A DNA stretch of 64,000 nucleotides from Platerodrilus igneus (Eukaryota > Arthropoda > Insecta > Coleoptera > Lycidae). How positions within the stretch are numbered: the stretch's first letter is position 1; each line of letters begins with the position of its first letter. Below are positions 21,843-33,370 of the stretch, in pieces. Where the stretch lies: the NCBI GenBank assembly GCA_036346225.1, contig JARFIW010000500.1, positions 3,720,001 to 3,784,000 on the forward strand. Direction: 5' to 3'. The position numbers were made by a program, and so were the translations under genes. Under the pieces are notes generated by a model. That model was not told the origin of the DNA. It searched no databases and worked only from the letters and a program-made list of their open reading frames with translations.

Positions 21843-24707
21843 CTAGTATGGATGCCCGAGGATAATCGAGCACATCAGGTCTTTCTTCCACAACCGGCCA
21901 CATTTCTCCATTAAAGTTACAAAGGCTCCATCTTTATCTAGCTTTTCAATTTTCCCTGGAAAGAATGAACCCTTGTACTTGAAAACAACATATTCCCCGA
22001 CATATTTTATCACAGGTTTCCAGTTGTGACCTTCATCAGAATTCTCTTCTTTCATAAATTCAGATACATCGCTCTCCCTGGAGGAAACTGCAACATCTGA
22101 GTCAGAACTTTCTGACGACAACTGCACCTTTCTTTTTGCCTGTTTCAATTTCCGCTTCAGATCCTTCTTCCAGTTTTCTTTCTCTTCCTTTTTTTCGTTT
22201 TCTCCCTGTAGCTCTTTTTATCTTCAGCTGTTCTTGTTCTTCTTTCTTTTTAATTTTTTTTATGAAATATTCCTGACATACTTTACCAGACACAATGGTA
22301 GGCATTCTTTCTTTATAAAGCTTTTGGTTTTATTGTTCTGAGTTGCTGATGCCGGGAAATAAAAGTGTCTCTTAAAAGGTGATGGTATCCCTTGAGAAGG
22401 TCCAGCTACACTTACAGCGCTCCCAGGTACACCATCTGACATTTCCTCTTTATTCCTGACAGTCGAAATTGGAACTTTGCTGGGTGGTGTAACAGAGAAT
22501 TGTTATTTGAGGCTATGATTCTTCTATGGATGGATCTAGCAGTGTTAGTGGTGCTAGCTGTTGTGACTGCCTTGGTTCAGCTTGAATCTCTGGTGGAGGA
22601 ATGTTGAGATTGGAAAAGTCTTGAAAATCTCCTAGGTCAGTTGGAGGAAAATCGGCATCCTCTACAGTCAGCTTCCAAAGTGTGTGCTACCCCACAAGGC
22701 TCAGAACCAGAAACGATTTGATCAAGCTTCGTTTTCGTGCTCTTCCACAATGCAAAAAGGGAAGTGTCATGTTGATTTCCTGACCATGTGTCCAATTCTA
22801 ATGCTGCACGAAAAGCTTGCAACTTTTTTTTGCCAATATTTTCATTAAGAAAACGAAGGCTGAAGCTTAAATCTATCATCTGCTGCTTCTCTGGATGGCT
22901 GTCGATCTGTTCTTTTAATTGCTGCCTAGGTACCTTAACTGCCTGTGGATCCCACGGGCAAAGGCCACATTTACGAAATCCGTTTGATAGAATCGATTTT
23001 GTGACATTTTCTTGGATAACTTCTCGCAGCTGCTTTGCGAAGTCCCTTTTCTTTAGGAGAGGAGACTCTTCTTTCATAATATTTTCAATTCTCCACTGAT
23101 AAACTTTTTTTCCATCCCTCTTTTAGGGCTGTAGGATGTGGGTGGCATTTGGATACAATGCCACTAAAATAATTCCTTTACTGTTGCAAAATTGGCTGGT
23201 TTGTAGGCTCAGATGTTAAAAAAGTTATACTTTGAGTTCTAACCTCTAAGGTAAACTTTTAAAGTCCCGACGGGTAATGTATGAGAGCCACTACGACAGT
23301 TGGTAACACAATAGATATTTGCAAAATGTTGCGCAATAAGCGGTTATGTCATACTTATGTTACAAATTATTATCACATACAAAAAAGATAAAGGTACTCA
23401 CGTAAAACTGTAGAGCTCTTCACATATGGCTGCTATTCTCGCGTTGGGCTTTCCGCGTTGGTTGAGCGTTCTGGGCGTGGGTCTTCCTTTGCCCCCTTGT
23501 CGAAACCAAATTTAAATTTGTCTTCTCTCTTCTTGCGTAGAGGGACGAAAGGAATACAGGTAGGAATAACGATGTCAGGTAGAGATGAAAGGAAACCTAC
23601 ATATCTGAAAGAGAAGACAAGATAACGGCACACAGATAACCACTCCGTTCGACGTCTGGTTGACTAGTCTTGACGTGATGGAAATCGCCACCTCTTTTTA
23701 CTCCGCGTCCGCGCAATCTCTTGCGCAGACGCAACTATCAAAAGGCACGGAAATGCGCACACAAGTCTTAAAATATTGGCTCGAATTCACTTGCAAATTA
23801 GAAACTTACAGAAATGTTTACGTGCCGATTTTCGGCATGTAACAAACATGACCATCAACGAAGAGAATCACAGGTAGGCTTACTTCCATTTCCATTAGCC
23901 ATGGATAAAATATATCCGCAATGAATTTGTAAAAAGCTCCACACGTCATCCATCCGGAGTCGGTTTGGCCTAGACCCCATTCTGGAGGAAAATTGTCAGC
24001 TATTTCCTGCGGTACACATTTGTATTTAAATACAACGGTGGTTGGAGCTAATACACCACCAGCATTGCCGGTCATTAAGACGGTGACACATTCTTTTTCA
24101 TCTGCATTGACTTGTTGGTATACGGTCTTGTCCCCATTTCTTGCGAGGACTTTCTGCCCCTTTGGGTTTAAGAAAAATGTTGTCTCGTCGCAGTTAAATA
24201 AGCGAGAAGGGTTATCTAATATATGGTCGTAACTGTTTTCTGTCAAGTATGCATTGGCCTCTGTAAACCGGTGCAGTATATTCACACCTGTGACTGCTGA
24301 TCTAGACACAGTCACGTTTTGGGAGATTCTTTTAGATATACTACTGTTTCTTTTTAGAATGTTTTACCGGGTCTCCCGTCTTTAAATGGATGTGGACGTC
24401 CCATTTCCTTTATCGCCCTTTGCACACTAATGGTAAGCTCATTCACTGTTACCGGGAAACCAGCTCTTGTCGTCTTTTCGACCCACTTGCATATTTCCGC
24501 CTCCTCTTCTTTGCTAAGAGTAGAAGCAGGCCCCCATCTTCCTTTGAGCTAGACTCTTCCGTTCGACTTTATATTTTAAAGTTGTCCTTTGGACACCGAA
24601 CTTTTTCGCTGCTGTCCTTATCGGTGTTTGGTGAAGCCGGACGTCTTCATCACAACTTTCATGGCTTCTTTTGAATAGCTCAGAATTGAGCGCTTGGCTT
24701 CAGGCAT
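21843..24707 (-). pseudogene. Pogo/jerky-type DDE_1 transposase, broken
   Basis: A CENP-B/jerky/Tigger-like transposase relic. ATG at 24705-24707 gives MPEAKRSILSYSKEAM, an HTH_psq-type start. Next come the hinge (WGPASTLSKEEEAEICKWVE near 24530) and VSRSAVTGVNILHRFTEAN at 24310. The DDE core has LFNCDETTFFL (first Asp), GDKTVYQQVNADEKECVTVL, PPEWGLGQTDSGWMT and VILFVDGH (second Asp). At that point a 588-bp LTR-like repeat (23257-23844) is inserted. Beyond it the frame continues with many stops, and the third catalytic region (LQPLD in relatives) reads PTSYSPKRGM. The C-terminal parts are RKCGLCPWDPQAV near 22960 and GEYVVFKYKGSFFPGKIEKL near 21990, ending at the stop 21843-21845. Multiple shifts show it is inactive. 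Confidence 0.85.
23257..23844. mobile_element. Solo-LTR-like repeat, copy 3, inside the pogo ORF
   Basis: Third member of the family seen at 170 and 13039, same orientation. It ends GCCGATTTTCGGCATGTAACA at 23844 and starts TTTTAAAGTCCCGACGGG at 23257. The flanking transposase sequence reads CATGTT on one side and GTTTACC on the other in minus sense. A 4-bp GTTT duplication with loss of one T in a T run would fit. The copy splits the transposase frame directly after the VDGH motif. Confidence 0.75.
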
Positions 24708-25028
24708 CTTCTTTACTATTTTACAGCAGACCTGAAAAATAAGTAGCATAAACATTGCATTTTATTTAACCCTTAACATGTTTCATAATAGATTGAACTA
24801 TACTAAGTAACTTATACAAAACAAAAAAGGTTCCAGGCCAAAATCTTATAAAACTAAAATGTTTTTTATTTTAAACTTTAAATACTGATTGGTTTTACCT
24901 TAGAATTTTTAGGTAAAATGACAAAATCATTAGCACTTTAAGGACAAATTAAAAAAGTCTAGCACCCACAGCGTTCAATTAACCTAATCCACCTAATAAT
25001 TACTTAAATGTAAAAAAATGATGTGTCA

Positions 25029-25608
25029 AAAGTTGACCATAGCTTGTATCAGTAATTGACCGTGCGGTCAACTACTGAAACGAGACACTCTAAGAACAAA
25101 ATAGTCAGAGACAAGCTCTTCCCTACACCTGGGAACCAAGAAAATGTGTATAAATAAGTAAATTATGAAAGAGTCCATTTATTTAGTAATTGTCCACCAC
25201 GGTCAAACTCTAGAGCAATCGTGAATTGTGGATTTAGTAGTTGACCACCCCACAATAAGGCCAGAGCAAGGTTATGACATCAGAATCCCATGATTTATTG
25301 CAGATAAAACATTATAAGAATAAATCAAATTAACTACTTATCCAATATTCTTCGTTGAAGATGTTTCCCTTTAATAACAACACACAGCTGTTCTTAGGTA
25401 AAAAGCTGACAAATTCACGTAAGACCATCAAACTACTAACACTTCTGTAAACAAACGGTAGCCATTTTTACCAACAATTCACAGCATATTTAGTTCTTCT
25501 AACCATGATCAATAGAGACCAGTATCAGTCAAAATATTGCTAGTTCGGACCTTATTAATAGCTTTTAAGTGTCAAAATGGTCAACTACTAGTGCACGGTC
25601 AACTACTG
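25029..25608. repeat. Cluster of AGTAGTTGACC motifs (subterminal repeats)
   Basis: Repeated AGTAGTTGACC or its inverse GGTCAACTACT occurs at 25597-25608, 25579-25590 and 25235-25249, with variants at 25184-25200 and 25029-25039. A near-perfect 28-base palindrome at 25050-25077 is made of one motif in each orientation. This lies upstream of the pogo-like start codon, so these are probably the terminal and subterminal transposase-binding repeats of that element; the outer end would be the CAGTAGTTGACCGTGCAC (minus) at about 25608. A matching right end near 21.5-21.8 kb was not found. Confidence 0.5.
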
Positions 25609-25624
25609 GCGCCTTTACCTTACA

Positions 25625-26083
25625 AAGAGTGGTATTCCATTGTTCTATTAGCTGTTGCAGGTTTTAGGTATATTCATATAGCTTACATATAATAACTACA
25701 GTTAATTAATTTTTGTAGATGCAATTTCACATCTCTGAATATTGGATCACTTGGAAGAACTAATGATGCTTGCACTATACAACATACATTTGTACCAGTT
25801 TTATTGATTGGTTATTCTGCTTTTTCATTATCTTAGTATAAAATGAATTCTTATCCATATAGTTTTAATTAATCTGTATGTGAAAAAATATTTAACTATC
25901 GGTTCTTCAAATGCAGACAAGTAGTTGAAAATGCATTTAGATAGTTAAAAGCAGGATTTAGAAAACTTGTAAAAAATTTAGAGGTATACATCAAAAATGC
26001 TCCAATACTTATTAAGGCATGCTATATTCTTCACAATTTCTGTATTGCAAATAAAGATGTGGTTCTAGATCTTTAATTAGCAG
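25625..26083 (+). pseudogene. PIF/Harbinger nuclease fragment
   Basis: Short plus-strand pieces match the C-terminal half of HARBI1/DDE_Tnp_4 nucleases: YSIVLLAVAGFRYI near 25630 (as in xSIVLQAV), CNFTSLNIGSLGRTNDAC near 25720 (the conserved D-x-G-x-x-GRxSD block with the Asp degraded), and VVENAFR.LKAGFRKL followed by ILIKACYILHNFCIANKDVV (25920-26070). Stops are present and the N-terminal half is missing. The neighbouring minus-strand Myb-like ORF (26231-26870) is the typical second gene of PIF/Harbinger elements, in convergent orientation. Confidence 0.7.
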
Positions 26084-26230
26084 AAGAAACAGCGAACAAA
26101 CGATAACACCCAACCTGTACAACAGCAATAAGAAAAATCTGCCATCTCGTGTGAATATTTGAAATACAGTCAAAACATATTTTGGTAACTACTTATTTAT
26201 TTACATATAAAAAAATTAAACATCATACAT

Positions 26231-26870
26231 TTAGTCAAATTTTTCATTTTCCTTATATTTGAAAAGTGAATTTGATGTTTTTTCAATAATTTTTAAAACT
26301 TGCATTTGTTTTTGTGAAAATATATTATTCTTTATCAACTTTTTTTCGGATAAGTTGTTTCACCTTTGTAAGTCTTTTAAGAGGTCCTTATCAAAATCAT
26401 GCGGCATTTTACGCTTTAATACTTTTTTGTTCTTGTAGCTGCTGGAAATGTTGGAGATGATACTGAGACCGATGATGATGATGTGCTTGCCGGAGAATGA
26501 AATGGCCCTTGTTCAGTAGTCTGCTAATTAAGAACAATATTATGTAATATATAGCTTGTATACAAATAAATTATGAGGGGCCAACGCATTTCTTTTCATT
26601 TCTGTAATAAAATAAATACATAATGCATATGATTCATAAAAATTATACCTGTAACGTTGGGTAAAGTTGCATATTTTACTTTTTGTCATTTTCATCAATT
26701 GAAGTATTAATTTTGTTGCAAGCGGGACTGCATGTTAGAAATGCTGCCCTCTCACAGTAAACATGAGCATTCCGTTTCTGCTTTTGTAGATTTTCAATCT
26801 TTGTTTGCCAAATCTCTGACAAAGCTAACTCCAAGTCTAAACACCACTTGATTCTCAATTTTTTGCTCAT
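26231..26870 (-). pseudogene. Harbinger Myb/SANT-like second ORF
   Basis: The first part (26870-26676) encodes a Myb/SANT/MADF-like helix segment with EIWQTKIENLQKQKRNAHVY, the usual DNA-binding accessory of PIF/Harbinger. A GT-AG intron is suggested between ACGTTACAG|GTATAA (about 26650) and TTAATTAGCAG (about 26531). The second part reads TEQGPFHSPASTSSSSVSVS, then RTKKVLKRKMPHDFDKDLLK, and after one TGA stop continues NNLSEKKLIKNNIFSQKQMQ to TAA at 26231-26233. A Ser-rich linker followed by a basic, coiled tail is normal for this ORF. At least one stop and one frame change make it a pseudogene. Confidence 0.6.
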
Positions 26871-26879
26871 TTATTTAGT

Positions 26880-28590
26880 TGCTCTCCTGCTAATATTGAA
26901 TTATATTCGACCTCAAAACAAAAGCTCTACTCAAAACCAAGACGACACTACTAAATTACAAAAGCGTGTTTTGTGTACTAAACCAAGTTTTCCACTTATA
27001 TTGCGAAATGGACATCGTGCATTAGGGTTCAGTGCACAAGAGTTTGAAGCTCGAACCCATAAGTGGAACGTCTTTTAAATGTGTGAGCTCGGTTTATGTC
27101 AATTCTAATCTTTGATAAGAACACACCAATTCTAAAGCCAATGCAAACTAAGGCAACCTCACTTTTAGAGATTGGGTTTGATACACAAAAAAAGGGCGGT
27201 GCTTTAGGGGAAGGGGTAGTTTGATTTTATATGCAAAGCACAGGAAATGTATTAATAACAGGAATGTGGGTTTGATGCATCAGTGCATGCAAATGCTCAA
27301 TGCAGTGAATTTATTATACTGTTACTAAATAGCTGAAACATGGTGCATGCATTTATGTTGCCAATCATTTAATTACAGTTATTGCTTATGTGCAAATTTT
27401 TCTATATCGCCTGTATTTATATATTATCGATTTATTTTATGACCATTAACAACAGCCGTGTATTGAAGGTTTTAGATAGCTTGCATGTAGTGGCAATAGT
27501 GAATAAGTATAGCCTCCAAGTATTGTATTTTATTGCTAGAAATAGAACCATTATTATCTTGTGCAGAATTATATCTTGAAACATTTTGCGGAAGTTTTAT
27601 TTATTCACAAGGCACCACAGTTTGGCGAAGAGTGAGAAAAGAAGAAAGTGGCTGATGTTTTATGGTTATTGAAAATAGGCATTAATCCGATCTGTATTGT
27701 AGTGGTACATCTTGTTTGCACACAGTTACCTGCTCCTCGTTTTCCAACTCTTTTTAGATTGAAGTAAAGCCACGAATTTCTTTTGGCATTCATGAAAAAA
27801 ATTGTGTGCTGCAAGTGAACTTCTTGAAGAACCATTAATAAAAAGAAATAGATTAACCAACAAACGAATTGCTATATAGAAAAATTAGAGCACAATGGAA
27901 ATCCCCATTGATGAGATTAAAATTGCAAATGAATAGTTAGCATGCAAATAGATATTTTTTTATTATGTAGTAAGTACATTTCTGTGTGTCGTAAGTATAC
28001 TACACCATATCCATTTTTATAATTTTGCAGGAGAGCACTTTGAAGTTCTGAAACAAAGTTATTCTGTCGTCCTACTCCCCTGCTATCAATTATTCCTAAT
28101 ATTTTTGCATATTATTTATTAATTAAGTACAAGCTTACATATGTGTATCGAACTACGTATATATAATATTATTATATTTTATAAAATGGACATAATGTTT
28201 TATACCCCTGTGTATGTTAAAATGTTCTCCTATACATCTTGACACTATGTGCACACTTTAAAATTATTTTTATGATTATTATAAAATTTAGTAAACCTGG
28301 GTTATCAAGAGTGTTACACAATATCTAGAACGTTATATACAGTCAAAATTACTGGAATTCAAAAACAAACACCAGCACACTATTTTTTACCTACTATCAA
28401 ACACGTTTGTACTATATTATTATAGAAGATGAACTTGCTAAATAGCATAACAATAACATTATAAACCTAGGAACACTTCGCATTTTTATCCCTTAACTTA
28501 GAAATTGATATAAAGTTTTAGATGAAACAGATTATTATTATTGTGTATTATTATAATATTTATTATTAATATTGAATTTACTCAAAATAT
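26880..28590. other. Mostly AT-rich, no recognised gene
   Basis: A 76-codon plus frame at 26848-27078 starts inside the inverse of the Myb ORF and has no recognisable domain. The rest contains no convincing coding sequence, inverted repeat or array. Confidence 0.35.
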
Positions 28591-28593
28591 GTA

Positions 28594-29826
28594 TTATACA
28601 AAACTTGTTAAATAAAACGAAAATTTCTTGCTCTCGGCACTGTTAACCAAGAAAAATAGAACATAAAAATATAACCATTTCTTAGCAATATTCTTCTTTG
28701 GAATGTTATTCTCTTCACAAAACGTTAAATACAAAGAATACATTTTTGTAAATGTCAAGTCTGAACCGAAGAATTTTCTTTTTGATTTTTCCTTAGAGTA
28801 ATGCGATTCATAGACAGGGATTGACACTATATGTTTAATGACAATGTTTCTCACTGTTTCGGGAATTTTGTTTGTTGGTGCTTGCCTTCCGCGTTGGTCT
28901 GGTTGAATTATCCCACCTTCCTCCTCTTTCTTAAGTGTAGTGATTACGACCGTATTTGAGATAATCGGCGTATTTAAAAACATAATTTTACACAACCTTA
29001 CTACAGTTCCTATAACCCTAAAATGGTACATCAAAGTATTTGTCTTTTCTTTTTGCCCACTCGTAGCTCTGTTCCTCTCTTTCGGTTGAACTTCTATACA
29101 CGATCGAATAAACTGTCGTTTAATTCCATGATCTTTCTTATAATCCCAGTATGAATTGTAAATCATTGTTCTATCATATTCAGTAAGTTTTTCAAAACAT
29201 TTCATTCTGCAGTTACATGGTGGTTTCATAACCCCTGCAGGCACAACCTTACCCTTCTTGCTTTCATAGCTTTCACCTGACAAGTATTTCAATTTACGTA
29301 CGTTACAAACCCATTTCTCTTGATTTCGTTGACGTTTTCTGCCTTTTTGAGTAATACTAGTCTTCCTTCTAATTTTCTTACTTTTCTTTTGTATTGTACC
29401 ATTATCTTGCATTATATTATCATAAACATGTACTGTAACATCATTCCTAACCTTCCTTCTGGTATTGTCGTTATTTGATGTGTCGCTCTCCGTTGAATCT
29501 CCGTAGTCGGTAGGCTGTATATAATCTTCATCTATTGATGTATCATCACGCTCACTGCTACTTGGACTTTCTACATAGACATTTGGTTCAGCATCTTCAT
29601 CTGCTGACTTTTCACTTTCAATGCTACTTAACGCCAAATCATTTTCTAAGATATCATTTGCATCCAGCACATTATCTTGAGAATTACCTTCATAAGAACA
29701 TGAAGGTTCATCGATCGAATTTTGATGGGTTTCCGTTTTTGATTTTGTAATAGAATGGTTACTATTACAGACCTTACCGATAACTAGCAAAGCTATAATA
29801 ATAATAGTGATTTGTTTTAGAGACAA
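28594..29826 (-). CDS. 410-residue ORF, unassigned repeat-like insect family
   Basis: The longest intact frame in the window. Residues 1-22 form a hydrophobic, signal-peptide-like start (ITIIIIALLVIGKVC). Residues about 25-130 are acidic and Ser-rich, with many SE/DE runs. Residues about 140-170 are strongly basic (KKSKKIRRKTSITQKGRKRQ). The conserved part starts near 172 with WVCNVRKLKYLSGESYESKK, then PPCNCRMKCFEKL, YWDYKKDHGIKRQFIRSCIE, MFLNTPIISNTVV, GIIQPDQRGRQAPTNKIPET and SIPVYESHYSKEKSKRKFF. I recognise this layout from multicopy insect proteins that look transposase-derived, where it normally continues into a longer core with further Cys motifs. Here it stops after KKWLYFYVLF with a divergent hydrophobic tail, so the copy is probably truncated. 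Function unknown; the N-terminal hydrophobic segment may be a fortuitous extension. Confidence 0.6.
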   Translation of the reverse strand: MSLKQITIIIIALLVIGKVCNSNHSITKSKTETHQNSIDEPSCSYEGNSQDNVLDANDILENDLALSSIESEKSADEDAEPNVYVESPSSSERDDTSIDEDYIQPTDYGDSTESDTSNNDNTRRKVRNDVTVHVYDNIMQDNGTIQKKSKKIRRKTSITQKGRKRQRNQEKWVCNVRKLKYLSGESYESKKGKVVPAGVMKPPCNCRMKCFEKLTEYDRTMIYNSYWDYKKDHGIKRQFIRSCIEVQPKERNRATSGQKEKTNTLMYHFRVIGTVVRLCKIMFLNTPIISNTVVITTLKKEEEGGIIQPDQRGRQAPTNKIPETVRNIVIKHIVSIPVYESHYSKEKSKRKFFGSDLTFTKMYSLYLTFCEENNIPKKNIAKKWLYFYVLFFLVNSAESKKFSFYLTSFV

Positions 29827-29829
29827 CCT

Positions 29830-31470
29830 AACGTAACTACAAAAGATAATTTTTAACAGCGGTCGAAAAAGTTAACGTAATTTTTACGTTTATGTACTTT
29901 TATTATTTATTTCTTTAATTGTTAACTTTTTCTCACTTTTAGTATAATATATTGTCACCTGATTCGTGGAAATAAAATCACTCACCACAGTATGGACTCT
30001 ACACTCTACAGTACTAACTTCCTTGGTTTATTGGTTTGGTTCTTGACAATATTATGAAAAAAAAATTCAAAACTTATATTTTTGTTTAGCATTACTAATT
30101 TATTATTATTTTTTTAATGTTACGCAAATCCTAGCTTTTAAATAGTTGACTAGGGAGAAACTTTCAACATAAGATTTGCATCAGCTTCGAGAAGTAATAG
30201 ATAACAACATTAAAATCTCAGTTTTGCCGTTTCTGTAGTTACGTACGTTTTAAAGCTCTACGACATCGATAATTACCTAATAAGTATGATTTTGGTAACA
30301 GAAAAGGTCAACAGTAATATGGCCTGCAATATTTGCAATAATTTAGTATAGTAGCCGTGGTTACAAGTTTGTCTACAGTAATAAGATTTGTGTTGCAAAA
30401 ATTCAGTTAATTTTATAAAATGTTGCAGTTAATAAATGTTATGTACTTCTTATAATTCATTTTATGGTAACGAAATCATATTACTGATTCTGTTAATAGC
30501 TCGGAACGTCCCTGGATGGGTAAAGTGTACCAGATAACCCTTCAGTGTAAATTACAAAATCGAAAGTAGTCGTTTACGACCAAAGATGTTGATGCGAATT
30601 AAAAAGAATCACAAGAAATAGATAAAAGTATTACTTTTTTATTCAGGAATAAAAATGTATGCGTACTACCACATTTTTTCTTTTAAACTACAAATGTTCA
30701 AACAATTGAAGAAAGGTGTGGTATTATTGAACTACTACACTATTTTAAACGGAAATATACTTGAGTTTAATAATATAAAAATATTGAACCCATAAATGCA
30801 AACAGTTTGTTTGTATATCCTACTTACGTACATGGAATAACTTACATTATGGAATTACCAACATTTACTATGACATAATATTTTAAACTTTCTTATCCTC
30901 ATAAAACTTAGCCTATGGAACTTCAGCTGCAAATTATACTATTCTAATAAGGATGAACAAACATTTCAATTTATGTAAGGGTAATAGATTAATATTCATG
31001 ATCTTTTCTGTTACATATTATAATAAAGTTTACTTTCTGTTGTTTACCTTCATTTTGAGTAGTAGTGACTAAATTTATAATCTTTTCGGCCCGAGATTTA
31101 ACATAACATTTCTTTTGCTGGTTCATGATTAAAATACTGATATTAAAACTTTGATAGATTATTTAAAAAAAAAACTGTATAATATGCATTTACTTTATAC
31201 CAATTCACTTTGTACGTTATACCAGAAGCACATTCAGAAACTGTGAGACTAGGAGCATATTGTAAATCAGATGGTGCGTTTAGAAATCGTAGATAACAAA
31301 ATTATCACTTATATAGTCGTCAAATCCATATCTGAGTCATATTAATGTGCTAGACACAACAACGTTGATAGCACAATGTTAGCGGAAAGTTAAGGAATGA
31401 TTATTGTAGTACATATCTCATCTACAATCACGTTCCAAACAACACGTTGTAACATCTCATATACAGGCAA
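29830..31470. other. AT-rich stretch, nothing recognised
   Basis: No ORF of note and no recognised motif. Would be the upstream region of the 410-residue ORF on the minus strand. Confidence 0.4.
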
Positions 31471-31473
31471 TTA

Positions 31474-31830
31474 TTAAACTGCTAGTGATTCAGGTGCGAA
31501 AATGTAGTCGACCCGTTTATCGATCCGCGCCGTCATGCGCGTGAGCTTTGAGGCATCTGCTTGACGTACTTGATCGACCATGATTGTAAGAGATGTAGTC
31601 CGCAAAAGACATATATTAAATGTGGTAGGAAGTTCCCTACCATGATGAGGAGTCCGAAGTTGGATTCGTGGGAGAGACATGTCGCCTGGTGTATGAAAAG
31701 GAGATAAGTTAAGAGAATTGAAGACAATCCGCAGCAAGAACAAGGTCGAAAAAAACGCAAGCAGTTTCACCTATAGTTTTACCTATAATTTCACCTATAA
31801 ATTTCATCTATAAGTTTCATCTTTAATTCG
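31474..31830 (-). other. GC-richer ORF piece and short TTTCACCTATAA repeats
   Basis: A 98-codon minus frame (31474-31770) and an overlapping 75-codon frame lie in sequence less AT-rich than the flanks, with CpG-containing words such as GATCCGCGCCGTCATGCGCG (31522-31541). No domain was recognised. At 31768-31822 a TTT(C/T)A(C/T)CTATAA unit repeats about four times. Could be a retroelement fragment. Confidence 0.25.
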
Positions 31831-33365
31831 TATGGAAGTCAATAAACTTTCGACATGATGATGCATTCATTTGTAAGGTGGTTGAGTTGCACGTGCCTGT
31901 AATCTGCAGGTGTTGTAAGTGTTGAACACTTTCCTTTGGTGAGTACATTGTAATTTGTTGTATCAAACACTGACCCGAACAAGAATTAAGCTTACTTGGA
32001 GGATATATAATTCTCTAAATGATTTTTTTTAAAGAAAATTCAATAAATTTCTAATGCTTAAATGTATAAAAGTTTCCTGTTAAATGATTTTAAAATTGTA
32101 GCATAGTTTCATACACTAACGTGTAAAAGCTTTTCTATTAGTATAAATTATGTGTCACAGAAAATAAGTAAAACAATTGGCTTGACGATTTCAGAATAGT
32201 TTCAGTGTTTTGAATACAGAATTAGAAGTTTTTGGTAAAAATAAAATTACTTTATTTAAAATATGTTAGATAATTTGGCTAAATTTTTTGTATTAATTGT
32301 TAAATTTATATAGTCAATTAAGGCACATGTTGGTTTAACATCTGTCAGGTAAACACCTGGACTTGCATGTTTACTTAAACAAGTACATGTATGTAGTACA
32401 AATGAGTTGTATGATAAGCTAATCTTTGACTTATCCTTGTGAGCCGAGAACAAAGATCTTTGCTTGAAGCATTTGTGTAATAATATGAAATATTAATTTT
32501 ATGATGGGCTTCAACCACTAGTAACTGCTAATTTTCTTAATTCAACATCGATAAGACTTTTTCACTTCATGTCTGATAATTTTGATTGTCTTTAATTTAT
32601 TTGATTAATTTTTTTGTGTATATACAAGAACTTGAAATAACGTTATTACATATCTGCAAACTAAGGTAATAGTTTTATTTCTGCAAATTCTAGCTACAAG
32701 GTTTAAGTGTATAAGAAACACAGTTATGTTGTTGAGTATATATCTTCAGGTATAGGTTGATTCTCTTAAGGTTTATTTACGTCTTTCTTTAAGAAGATTA
32801 TTTTTGGTGTTTATGTGTGTGATGTAGTGGCGCCCTAAAATTGTATAAAGACAAGTTAATTAATAAAAGACACCCCCCCCCCATCTCATGCCTCCGCAGG
32901 AATAGACCCCGAGACTAGTCCGCAAGCTTATATAATTATTTTTGGTAACGCTGTTTGGCTCTATGTCACTTTAACTGAAGCCACCCTCTGCATTATATTA
33001 ACCAAAAAGTTAAAATTCTATAACAACGTAGTAAGCATATTCGTGTGACACAAGTTTGATATTAATAAGATATGATAACGATATATTTGTCATGTAGGAT
33101 AAACAGTACAGTTTGTTGGTACCCAGACAGTTATTGGTATACGTGCCTACATATTTTAATTTCTGCCTACAGAAGAAAAATATAATTTACAACTGAAAAT
33201 TGTATGCCAATTTAAATTAGTTTGCAATCGTTTTGTTTACATGGTACATCTAAAGCACAAGTTAACAATCTTTAGAAAAAGCATAGTAGGTAATATACTA
33301 TAATAAAGGTATGTACATAACAGGCATGCTTATAGTGCTGTGAATAAAAACATCGTTCAGAGTAT
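31830..33365. other. AT-rich stretch, nothing recognised
   Basis: No coding motif. A C run of ten is at 32873-32882. Otherwise no recognisable feature. Confidence 0.4.
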
Positions 33366-33370
33366 ACAAC

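Noticed and set aside
22788..23099. Plus-strand 103-codon ORF
   Set aside because: Antisense to the conserved C-terminal region of the pogo-like transposase.
26848..27078. 76-codon plus ORF ending at 27078
   Set aside because: It starts in the antisense of the Harbinger Myb ORF and has no recognisable domain.
29535..29750. His/Leu-rich plus ORF
   Set aside because: Antisense shadow of the acidic, Ser-rich region of the 410-residue ORF.
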